A DNA stretch of 20,609 bases from an uncultured Oscillospiraceae bacterium (GTDB taxonomy: Bacteria > Bacillota > Clostridia > Oscillospirales > Ruminococcaceae), in assembly GCA_902490585.1 (NCBI GenBank), contig CABUEI010000035.1:1-20609 (forward strand), in the 5' to 3' direction. Both the position numbers and the translations under genes were made by a program. Under the pieces are notes generated by a model. The model saw only the letters and a list, made by a program, of their open reading frames with translations. It was not told the DNA's origin and searched no databases. Position 1 is the first letter of the stretch, and each line of letters begins with the position of its first letter. Positions 6,853 to 12,977 of the stretch are shown here, in pieces.

Positions 6853-7980
6853 ATGAAAACAGCAGTATTTAAAATTATTCCCGTTGTTATAGTGTTGCTG
6901 GCACTTTTCGCTTTTCCGTATACGGCGTATGCCGAAGACTATTCCGAAAACAGCATAATCCTCGACGGCTACAGCGCCGATATCCCCGATGAAATCGATA
7001 AAAGCCTTTCATCCGCAGGAATTACGCCCGATAATATCGACAGCAACGCTTTGTCACTCGATAAGGTGATAAGCAATGTCACATCTATGCTGTGGGACAG
7101 CATTCAAAGCCCCCTGAAACTGCTTATATCTCTGATTGCGGTAACACTTCTGTGCAGTATAGCAAACGTATTTGCGGATAATACAGGCGGCAACTTGAAA
7201 ACGGTATTTTCACTTGTTTCGGTGCTTGCTTGTAGCACAATTACAGTAACCGCCGCAAGTGATTCGCTTGTTGCGGCATCAAAAACGCTTGAATCAGGCA
7301 GTGTTTTTCTTGCCAGTTTTATTCCCGCATTTGCAGGAATACTTGCAACAAGCGGTCACGTCACCTCGGCGGCAATGTTCAATACAGTAGTAATGGGCGG
7401 CGCACAGGGTTATATGCAGCTTTCTTCAAAAATACTTATGCCGGTATCTATGAGCATACTCGGAATATCGCTTGCAGGAAGTGTTTGCGGTGAACTTAAA
7501 CTTGAAACTCTTGCCGATGCGGTAAAAAAGACGGTAATATGGTTACTCGGTCTTATAATGACCGTATTTGTGGCGCTTCTAGCCATGCAGAGCTTCATTA
7601 CAGTCCCGTCCGACAACGTTGGTCTTAAAGCCGCCAGATTTACCGTATCAAACGGCGTTCCTTTCATAGGCGGCGCAGTTTCCGATTCGCTCTCCGTAAT
7701 GTACGGCGGTATAGGGCTTATCCGCAACAATTTCGGTGTTTTCGGAATTATAGTCGGCGGTGCGCTCATCTTGCCGTCAATAATATCTGTACTTTGCTAT
7801 AAGCTTGCGTTTTCTATAGCGGCGTCGTTCAGCGATTTGTTCGGTATATCACAGCTTACCGGACTTCTCAAGTGCGCCGAGGGCGTAAGCTCGATAATTA
7901 CTGCAATGCTCGTTTCGTTTCTGCTTATGGCGGTAATATCAATCTCGCTGATGATTTTCATGGCAGGCGGTGCGGTATGA
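6853..7980 (+). CDS. spoIIIAE: Stage III sporulation protein AE
   Basis: The 375-residue polytopic membrane protein is the largest membrane subunit of the operon. It has an N-terminal signal-like segment ending near PYTAYAEDYS (about residues 22-31), a short extracytoplasmic domain with DGYSADIPDEIDKSLSSAGI, then about seven to eight transmembrane helices. Length and order match Bacillus SpoIIIAE (about 400). The GGEL-like segments (VGGALILPSIISVLCYKLAFSI) are typical. It is proposed to contribute to the membrane pore of the feeding tube. Its stop overlaps the spoIIIAF start as ATGA. Confidence 0.95.
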   Translation: MKTAVFKIIPVVIVLLALFAFPYTAYAEDYSENSIILDGYSADIPDEIDKSLSSAGITPDNIDSNALSLDKVISNVTSMLWDSIQSPLKLLISLIAVTLLCSIANVFADNTGGNLKTVFSLVSVLACSTITVTAASDSLVAASKTLESGSVFLASFIPAFAGILATSGHVTSAAMFNTVVMGGAQGYMQLSSKILMPVSMSILGISLAGSVCGELKLETLADAVKKTVIWLLGLIMTVFVALLAMQSFITVPSDNVGLKAARFTVSNGVPFIGGAVSDSLSVMYGGIGLIRNNFGVFGIIVGGALILPSIISVLCYKLAFSIAASFSDLFGISQLTGLLKCAEGVSSIITAMLVSFLLMAVISISLMIFMAGGAV

Positions 7981-8450
7981 CAGAAATAAAACAGGCGGCG
8001 CTCGGTATATGTATTCTTGCAGTCGCAGCAGGACTTCTCAGAATGTTGATTCCGCCCGAAAAATATAAATCGCAGATAACATTTGTCATAGCCTGCATAT
8101 TCGCAATTTGCCTTGTAAATGCCGTTACCGACATAATTCCGTCAATAAATTTTGAAACCGAAGTTGTCGATATTCCGCAGGTTGATTTCAGCGATAAGCT
8201 GTCGGAACAGGCAAGAGTCACTGCGGCAAAGGCAGTAAGGGAAAAGGTAGAGCAACTGCTAAAAGATAAGAATTTCAATTTCATCAAAGTGTATGTTGTG
8301 GCGCATATTGACGGTGCTTTCTGCATATCTATTACTGAGGTTGAGCTTGTATTTGACAGCGAAACGGACGATGATTACATAGCCGATGCGGTTTCACTGG
8401 TACAAGCGGCAGTCGGGAATGAAATCACCGTCAGATATTCAAAGGGATAA
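7977..8450 (+). CDS. spoIIIAF: Stage III sporulation protein AF
   Basis: This is a 157-residue protein with two N-terminal transmembrane helices (about 8-25 and 34-54) followed by a soluble domain. It is somewhat shorter than Bacillus SpoIIIAF (about 200). The start ATG at 7977 overlaps the spoIIIAE stop codon (ATGA). The same frame is open further upstream to 7872, but that part lies wholly inside spoIIIAE and gives no SpoIIIAF-like sequence, so the internal start is chosen. The C-terminal ring-building-like pattern (VSLVQAAVGNEITVRYSKG) is seen in the family. It is a membrane component of the channel. Confidence 0.9.
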   Translation: MTEIKQAALGICILAVAAGLLRMLIPPEKYKSQITFVIACIFAICLVNAVTDIIPSINFETEVVDIPQVDFSDKLSEQARVTAAKAVREKVEQLLKDKNFNFIKVYVVAHIDGAFCISITEVELVFDSETDDDYIADAVSLVQAAVGNEITVRYSKG

Positions 8451-8471
8451 CAGACACAGAAAAGGCATTAT

Positions 8472-8813
8472 ATGAAAGATTTTTTGAAATCCGACAAGCT
8501 CCTTAAATTCGCCTTCATAGCAGGCATCGTTGCAATAGCATTGATATTCCTGTCAAGCTTCGGCGATGGAAAACAGACTTCCGTTACCGAAGAACAGCTT
8601 TTAGAACAGCGTATAACGCAGATGCTCACGGCTATGGACGGGATAGACGATGTGCCGAATGTGACGGTAAGGCTTGACGACGACAAACGTACAGTTCTCG
8701 GCGTAACTGTCGTATGTCCGCAGGCAGAGAGCAATCGGACAGCTGAAAGGGTAATCAATGCGGTAAGAACGGCTCTTGACGTTTCCGCATCGAGAATATG
8801 TATTACAACGTAA
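8472..8813 (+). CDS. spoIIIAG: Stage III sporulation protein AG, short form
   Basis: SpoIIIAG forms the large extracytoplasmic ring of the feeding tube. Here the protein has only 113 residues against roughly 200-230 in Bacillus. It has one N-terminal transmembrane helix (about 12-28), then a helix (EEQLLEQRITQMLTAMDGIDDV), a short strand (NVTVRLDD) and the final VLGVTVVCPQAES...AVRTALDVSASRICI segment. This is the ring-building motif. The long insertion between its strands, which forms the beta-triangle domain in the Bacillus ring, is reduced to a few residues. Both halves of the fold are present and there is no frameshift, so it looks like a compact variant rather than a broken gene. A decayed partial copy of its 3' end lies at 10690-10740. 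Confidence 0.88.
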   Translation: MKDFLKSDKLLKFAFIAGIVAIALIFLSSFGDGKQTSVTEEQLLEQRITQMLTAMDGIDDVPNVTVRLDDDKRTVLGVTVVCPQAESNRTAERVINAVRTALDVSASRICITT

Positions 8814-8827
8814 GTGAGGTATTTGTT

Positions 8828-9427
8828 ATGAAAAGACCGAGAATCAATCTTATACTTGGCAAAAAACATCTTGCAGCGGCAGGTCTTGCACTTGTGCTTG
8901 CGGTCGGACTGTACGCTAATTTTGCCATCGGCAGTAACGTAAGCGGAAAGAGCACTTCGGGAGACAATTACGGCGATACAAGACTTGTATCAAACGACAG
9001 CAGTAAAACGCAGAAATCCGACGGTAACGACACCGATATCATTGCAACATCTGCTAAGGGCGAAACAGCGACAAACAGCGATGAATATTTTGCAAAAGCC
9101 CGCATAGATAAACAGGCGAGCAGAGAAGAAGCAAAAGAAACACTCAAAAGTATCTATGGCGGCGGAGATATGACAAAGGATGAACTTGCGGTCGTGGCTC
9201 AGGACGCAAAACAGCTCACCGACCTTATGGAAGCCGAGAACAAAATCGAAACCACTCTCAAGGCACAGGGCTTTGAAGATGTACTTTGCTACCTCAGCGA
9301 CAACAGTGCGAATATTATCGTAAAGTCGAGCGGACTTGATACGGCACAGGCGGCTCAAATAAAGAGTGCGTTACTGTCAGAGGTCGAGGTAGCGGGAGAA
9401 AACATCACAATCGTTGAAGTGCAGTGA
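8828..9427 (+). CDS. spoIIIAH: Stage III sporulation protein AH
   Basis: SpoIIIAH is the mother-cell membrane protein whose outer domain binds forespore SpoIIQ across the intermembrane space. The 199-residue product has a Lys/Arg-rich N-terminus, one transmembrane helix (about 14-35), a Ser/Asp/Thr-rich linker, and a YscJ/FliF-like ring-building domain (about 95-199: YFAKARIDKQASREEAKETLKSI through the final GENITIVEVQ). YFAKARxxxxxxR is a family hallmark. I chose the ATG at 8828, with GTGAGG upstream, over the earlier in-frame ATG at 8798, which overlaps spoIIIAG. It is the last gene of the operon and is followed by a terminator at 9451-9478. Its 3' end is duplicated at 10797-10888. Confidence 0.94.
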   Translation: MKRPRINLILGKKHLAAAGLALVLAVGLYANFAIGSNVSGKSTSGDNYGDTRLVSNDSSKTQKSDGNDTDIIATSAKGETATNSDEYFAKARIDKQASREEAKETLKSIYGGGDMTKDELAVVAQDAKQLTDLMEAENKIETTLKAQGFEDVLCYLSDNSANIIVKSSGLDTAQAAQIKSALLSEVEVAGENITIVEVQ

Positions 9428-9450
9428 TAAATTGCATACAGCCAGACTGA

Positions 9451-9478
9451 CCGCAGGCATAGCCTGCGGTTTCTTTTT
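9451..9478 (+). terminator. Terminator of the spoIIIA operon
   Basis: The 8-bp stem CCGCAGGC/GCCTGCGG with loop ATA is followed by a T-rich tract. A copy with loop TAT closes the decayed duplicate at 10859-10886. Confidence 0.9.
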
Positions 9479-9570
9479 GTCAAAAGGTTATTAAATATTT
9501 GAAACGGCACAATTACTGCAACAGCAGAAAACGTTCTTACTAAGATTATGAAAAATATTTTGAAAAATTA

Positions 9571-9599
9571 TAGACAATAAACAGAATTTGTGATACAAT
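9571..9599 (+). promoter_or_regulatory. Promoter of the candidate ncRNA
   Basis: TAGACA at 9571-9576 and TACAAT at 9594-9599 are separated by 17 nt; each matches the sigma-A consensus at five of six bases. The expected start, about 7 nt on, falls at 9606, the first base of the GCTACA stem strand. Confidence 0.65.
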
Positions 9600-9605
9600 A
9601 AAACT

Positions 9606-9809
9606 GCTACAACTTTTTACTTTTTTAAACAACTTAATAAAATCTTTCATAGGGGGTACGCTATTGTAAAAAGCGTACGCTCTTGTTTTGACATACCCTT
9701 ATGAAAGATTAAGTTGTGTATGAGTAAAAAGTGTGTAGCAACCTTTAGAGACAGAGTTTGTACGTTTTTTGGTGCGTAGCTCTGCTCTTGGGTAGGCTAC
9801 GCACTTTTT
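9606..9809 (+). ncRNA. Candidate rod-shaped structured small RNA, about 200 nt
   Basis: There is no coding frame here, but a promoter, a long fold and a terminator line up. GCTACA (9606-9611) pairs with TGTAGC (9734-9739), and ACTTTTTACT (9612-9621) with AGTAAAAAGT (9723-9732), giving 16 bp with one bulged base. After an internal loop (9622-9628 against 9718-9722), ACAACTTAAT and CTTTCATA (9629-9651, with a 5-nt AAAAT bulge) pair with 9700-9717 over 18 bp. The top holds GTACGCT/AGCGTAC (9656-9678) or an alternative GGGTA/TACCC. A linker and the terminator 9772-9809 follow. The size and the closing stem-internal loop-long arm plan recall bacterial 6S RNA, but the internal loop is smaller than usual and I recognise no conserved 6S sequence. 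It could instead be a leader RNA for the lipoprotein gene at 9903. Confidence 0.55.
9772..9809 (+). terminator. Terminator of the candidate ncRNA
   Basis: The 9-bp stem GTGCGTAGC/GCTACGCAC (9772-9780 with 9796-9804), with a 15-nt loop, is followed by five T residues. Confidence 0.75.
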
Positions 9810-9902
9810 AATTTGTATTTTTTAATGGAGAAAGGAGAGTGTTAATTTATCATTTTACAAATTAAAAATTGTGAATAATGAAAAATATGGAGATTTAAAA
9901 TT

Positions 9903-10394
9903 ATGAGACAATTTTTAACATTGTTAATTCCCGTCATTTTGATTATGACATTGTTTGCGTCCTGTAGCAGAAAAACACCGAATACTACCAATAAAACTGT
10001 ATCTTCTTCAACTGCAACAACTGCGGCAACAATTTCTGTTGATGCAACAGAAAATTCAGAAATTGGAGAGAAATTAGTAATTGAATTAGTTGCAGGTGAA
10101 CTAGGTGAATATGGAACGTTTGTAACACTCAACAAAGGAACTGAGTTTGAGCAAACTGTAATTGCATATCACATTCCGGCAGGTAAATATACCGTAACAA
10201 ATATCGGTGAATATATGAACCAATTTAACATTTATAGTGACGAAACACATATAACAGATGAAGGTTGGGAAGAACCCGCTGAGGATATTTTTGTAAAGCT
10301 GATGGATGTTGGCGCAACAGAAGATTTTACGATAGAAGATGAACAGTATATAAAAATCGTTGAGCCTGGAAAGTTTAAGATAGAACAGAAATAA
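9903..10394 (+). CDS. Small lipoprotein of unknown function
   Basis: I do not recognise the family of this 163-residue protein. It has an N-terminal signal sequence (MRQFLTLLIPVILIMTLFASC) with a lipobox-like FASC, so it is probably lipidated on Cys20-21 and held on the outer face of the membrane. A Thr/Ser-rich linker (about 25-55) leads to a domain of about 100 residues, rich in beta strands, with GTFVTLNKGTEFEQTVIAYHIPAGKYTVTN in its centre. That phrase reads like the beta-sandwich 'IPAGKYTVTN' repeats found in other Clostridia surface lipoproteins. A GGAG ribosome site lies 10 nt before the ATG. Codon and base use is AT-rich, unlike the neighbouring spoIIIA genes, which suggests transfer. 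It is followed at 10417 by a zinc-ribbon gene. Confidence 0.75.
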   Translation: MRQFLTLLIPVILIMTLFASCSRKTPNTTNKTVSSSTATTAATISVDATENSEIGEKLVIELVAGELGEYGTFVTLNKGTEFEQTVIAYHIPAGKYTVTNIGEYMNQFNIYSDETHITDEGWEEPAEDIFVKLMDVGATEDFTIEDEQYIKIVEPGKFKIEQK

Positions 10395-10416
10395 TTATAT
10401 TTGAAAGGATTATAAA

Positions 10417-10665
10417 ATGATTTGTCCGAAGTGTAAGAGTGATAACGTCAAAATTCAAGTTATCAATGAAGTACATTTGAAAAATGCGCATCATAGCTTT
10501 TTGTGGTGGCTGATGATTGGTTGGTGGTGGGTACCGATTAAATGGTTTGCTTTTACCATACCTGCAATTATTATTAAAATATTCTGCCGCAAAAAACAAA
10601 AAGCAGTTAATAATAAAAAGACGTTATGCGTATGTCAAGATTGTGGTTATAGTTGGGATAGGTAA
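10417..10665 (+). CDS. Small zinc-ribbon protein with an inserted Trp-rich membrane hairpin
   Basis: The first zinc knuckle, CPKCKSDN, is at residues 3-10 and the second, CVCQDCGYSW, is at about 71-80. Between them is a hydrophobic stretch (about 28-54) with FLWWLMIGWWWVPIKWFAFTIPAIIIKIF and the basic CRKKQK tail. The arrangement suggests a zinc ribbon whose two halves are brought together at a membrane surface by a re-entrant or two-pass hairpin. AAAGGATTATAAA gives a good ribosome site. It lies 22 nt after the lipoprotein gene and is probably co-transcribed. Similar small proteins are scattered in Firmicutes accessory regions without known function; this last point is from memory. Confidence 0.75.
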   Translation: MICPKCKSDNVKIQVINEVHLKNAHHSFLWWLMIGWWWVPIKWFAFTIPAIIIKIFCRKKQKAVNNKKTLCVCQDCGYSWDR

Positions 10666-10689
10666 GCTCTGATATTGTAAGTGACCTAA

Positions 10690-10835
10690 CAGCCGAAAGG
10701 GTAATCAATACGGTAAAAACAACTCTTGACATTTGCGACTTTACCGATACAGACAGTAGCGATGTATATCTTGCCAAAATTCGCACAGATAAGCAGGTAG
10801 CGGGAGAAAACATCACTATCGTTGAAGTGCAGTGA
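10690..10835 (+). pseudogene. Decayed chimeric remnant of spoIIIAG-spoIIIAH
   Basis: Three blocks match the upstream operon in order. 10690-10740 matches the 3' part of spoIIIAG (8740-8790). 10758-10797 matches the YFAKARIDKQ coding part of spoIIIAH (9077-9116), 32 of 40 bases identical. 10797-10888 matches the spoIIIAH 3' end, stop codons and terminator (9389-9480), with about five differences. The stretches between have been deleted, so no functional protein can be made. It is the far boundary of the AT-rich cassette. The third block is much better conserved than the first two. Confidence 0.85.
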
Positions 10836-10858
10836 TAAATTGCATACAGCCAGACTGA

Positions 10859-10886
10859 CCGCAGGCTATGCCTGCGGTTTCTTTTT
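10859..10886 (+). terminator. Duplicate of the spoIIIA terminator
   Basis: The stem CCGCAGGC/GCCTGCGG with loop TAT is followed by TTTCTTTTT. It is the counterpart of 9451-9478 and would now end transcription of the lipoprotein and zinc-ribbon genes. The rest of 10666-11024 is the spoIIIA remnant, this terminator and the promoter at 10940. Confidence 0.85.
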
Positions 10887-10939
10887 ATCTACATTACGTT
10901 AAAATATCCTCTTAAACAAACAAGTTTTGCAACATAGGG

Positions 10940-10968
10940 TTGACAAGCAAAGAAAACAGTGCTATAAT
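10940..10968 (+). promoter_or_regulatory. Consensus sigma-A promoter of the replisome-organiser gene
   Basis: There is a perfect TTGACA (10940-10945), a 17-nt spacer and a perfect TATAAT (10963-10968). The start would be near 10975, leaving a 50-nt leader before the ATG at 11025. Inside it, TCGACAATCTGTTGATTATAGA may hold an operator, but I see no clean dyad. Confidence 0.9.
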
Positions 10969-11024
10969 ACCTATATCGACAATCTGTTGATTATAGAATA
11001 GCCATAAGAAAGGGGAAATTTAAA

Positions 11025-11792
11025 ATGGCAGAAAAGAGGATGTTTTCAAAGCAGGTATTATGGAGCGATAAATTCATAGATTTACCTCCTTTGGCACAGG
11101 TGCTTTACTTCCAGCTTTCAATGTACGCAGATGATGAAGGCTTTGTAAACTGTGCAGGATATCTGAAACGTCTTACCGGTTGCACTGACAATGAAATAGC
11201 AATACTATGCACAAACGGCTTTCTTATCCCGTTTGAATCGGGAGTGTACGCTATAGCACACTGGAAGATAAATAATAATATCCGTGCCGACCGCCTGAAG
11301 AAAACATCATTTACCGATGAGCGTGATATGCTGTATGTCCGCTCGGACGGACTTTATGTACTTGACCCTGAAAGAGCGGCAGAGCAGAGAAAAGCAAAAG
11401 AGGTTAAAAACGTTGTGACAACAGAACGTAGCCTTATGCCTGCCAATTGCCCGTCTGTTGACCGCACAGATAAGAATAGTTCAGCTAAGACCAGTTCATA
11501 TAAGGGTAGTACAGCTGAGGAAAGCACGGTATTGTCGGACACCGCCGACAAAAATACGCTCAGCGCCGCCGCATACAGAAGAAATCTTAATGAAAAATTC
11601 GGTACGGACAACGTTGAGCGTTATATTGAACGTTTCAATAAATGGGCTGATATGCACGGAAGACTTAATATGCCGATGCTTCCGACAATTGAAAAATGGA
11701 TGTATGCGGATAAAGTAGTAAAAACCGATACAGGAAACAGTAGCTTTACAGGCGATATGCTCGATGAGTGCCTGATGATTGATTATGTTTAG
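11025..11792 (+). CDS. Phage-type replisome organiser (DnaD/DnaB-like replication initiation protein)
   Basis: The N-terminal 115 residues (RMFSKQVLWSDKFIDLPPLAQVLYFQLSMYADDEGFVN... to ...HWKINNNIRADRLKK) match the winged-helix domain that opens phage replisome organisers of Firmicutes phages; FIPFESGV-type and AHWxINNxIRxDR phrases are characteristic. A polar linker (about 120-180, rich in Ser, Thr and Lys) follows, then a short C-terminal helical domain (YRRNLNEKFGTDNVERYIERFNKW...). In phages these proteins load the helicase at the origin. Here it stands alone behind a perfect promoter, with no other phage genes around, so it is a domesticated or relic gene. AAAGGGG precedes the ATG. The stop codon ends on the base next to the stop of the convergent transporter gene. 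Confidence 0.8.
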   Translation: MAEKRMFSKQVLWSDKFIDLPPLAQVLYFQLSMYADDEGFVNCAGYLKRLTGCTDNEIAILCTNGFLIPFESGVYAIAHWKINNNIRADRLKKTSFTDERDMLYVRSDGLYVLDPERAAEQRKAKEVKNVVTTERSLMPANCPSVDRTDKNSSAKTSSYKGSTAEESTVLSDTADKNTLSAAAYRRNLNEKFGTDNVERYIERFNKWADMHGRLNMPMLPTIEKWMYADKVVKTDTGNSSFTGDMLDECLMIDYV

Positions 11793-12899
11793 TTATACAA
11801 GAAATGAGCAGAAAACCGTCAGTATTATGAGAAAACTAAAATTGAAAGCCGAGAATATAAGTACATATTTTCCTGTTTTACCGGGGTTCAGCGTATTGTA
11901 CTGCCTGAGCGTGATAAGGCTGGCAAGTGACGCAATAACCGTTCCCACACCGCCGATATTTACACCGAGTAACAGGCTGTGATAGTCGCTTGTGAACTGT
12001 GAAAGCAGTATAGCCGACGGTACATTACTGATAAACTGGCACGAAATCACGCTGAACAGCAACGTGTTCATTTCCAGTACCGACGAGAAAAATTCCTTGA
12101 TAACATCTATCCTTGCCATGTTGCCGGCAAATATAAAGAAGAACACAAACGTCAGAAGCAGAGGATAGTCTACCGCCGCCAACGCCTTCCTGTCCATAAC
12201 GATAAGCGTCAGCGTGATAAATATCATGCCTATCCAGTACGGAATGAAGTTAAACACGATAATTATAGCTATAGCAAACAGAAAAAGGTATGCGGCAGTA
12301 CGTTTGCGGTCGATTTTCTCGGGTTCTTTGTCAAGTGAGATCAGCTCGGGCTTTACAAACACGATACAGCAGACAGTGATCATTGCTACCGCAAGCAGAA
12401 ACGGCGGTAGCATAATCAGTGTGAATTCGCCTATCGGGATATTGAATTTTGAATACAGATACAGATTCTGAGGGTTTCCGAACGGCGTCAGCATACCTCC
12501 GAGATTTGCCGCAATATTCTGCATCACAAACGTGAAAGCCATATAACGTTCTTTACCTGCCGTATGAAGCACATAATAACCGAGCGGCAGGAATGTGAGC
12601 AGTGCCATATCGTTTGCAATCAGCATAGAGCCTATGAAGGTGACCCATACCAGCACCACTGTACAAAGCCGTATATTGCGGAATTTTTTTACTATGTTGC
12701 AGGCGAGAATATAAAAGAACTGTACGTTTTTAAGGGCGCATACGACCGCCAGTACGCTGAAAAGGCAGGCAAGCGTCTTGTAATCGAAATAATCGAGATA
12801 TTTCTCGTCGGGCGGAACTATAAATGATGTGATAACCGCCGCCAGTAAAGCTATCACCATAACTGTATTTTTCTTTATAAAACTTATCGCAGTATTCAT
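11793..12899 (-). CDS. Anion permease of the ArsB/NhaD (SLC13/CitMHS-like) superfamily
   Basis: This is a 368-residue integral membrane protein with about ten transmembrane segments. Two signatures of the ion-transporter superfamily are visible: IANDMALLTFLPLG (about 93-106) and GGMLTPFGNPQNLYLYS (about 133-149). The GNPQN loop is the substrate/cation-binding hairpin in these carriers, and SNVPSAILLSQF (about 289-300) is its counterpart in the second half. Substrates in the superfamily include dicarboxylates, citrate, arsenite and sodium/proton; which applies here is unknown. It is slightly shorter than SLC13 carriers (about 430 or more). The ribosome site is weak. No promoter is evident in the 36 nt between the start and the upstream operon's terminator (12933-12955), so it may depend on read-through. 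Confidence 0.85.
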   Translation of the reverse strand: MNTAISFIKKNTVMVIALLAAVITSFIVPPDEKYLDYFDYKTLACLFSVLAVVCALKNVQFFYILACNIVKKFRNIRLCTVVLVWVTFIGSMLIANDMALLTFLPLGYYVLHTAGKERYMAFTFVMQNIAANLGGMLTPFGNPQNLYLYSKFNIPIGEFTLIMLPPFLLAVAMITVCCIVFVKPELISLDKEPEKIDRKRTAAYLFLFAIAIIIVFNFIPYWIGMIFITLTLIVMDRKALAAVDYPLLLTFVFFFIFAGNMARIDVIKEFFSSVLEMNTLLFSVISCQFISNVPSAILLSQFTSDYHSLLLGVNIGGVGTVIASLASLITLRQYNTLNPGKTGKYVLIFSAFNFSFLIILTVFCSFLV

Positions 12900-12932
12900 T
12901 GTTCTACACTCGTTATCTTAATCAAACCGCAC

Positions 12933-12955
12933 AAAACCCTCCCGTGAGGGAGGGT
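12933..12955 (-). terminator. Terminator of the SPFH/zinc-ribbon operon
   Basis: The 8-bp stem ACCCTCCC/GGGAGGGT with loop GTGA is followed on the minus strand by a TTTT run, 23 nt past the SPFH gene stop. Confidence 0.75.
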
Positions 12956-12977
12956 AAATGCTTGTTTATTATGTTTA

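Larger units (their letters stand above)
9481..10689 (+). other. AT-rich cassette between spoIIIAH and its decayed copy
   Basis: This stretch is visibly richer in A and T than the spoIIIA genes and is bounded by the spoIIIAH-terminator sequence on the left and a decayed copy of it on the right. It holds the ncRNA candidate, a lipoprotein gene and a zinc-ribbon gene. Positions 9481-9570 and 9810-9902 have no gene or strong motif that I can see apart from the promoter and terminator listed separately. The layout suggests a segment that entered by recombination in the spoIIIAH end; this is inference. Confidence 0.45.

Noticed and set aside
9606..9809. Calling the structured RNA 6S RNA outright
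   Set aside because: Size and rod shape fit, but the internal loop is small and no conserved 6S sequence was recognised; left as a candidate.
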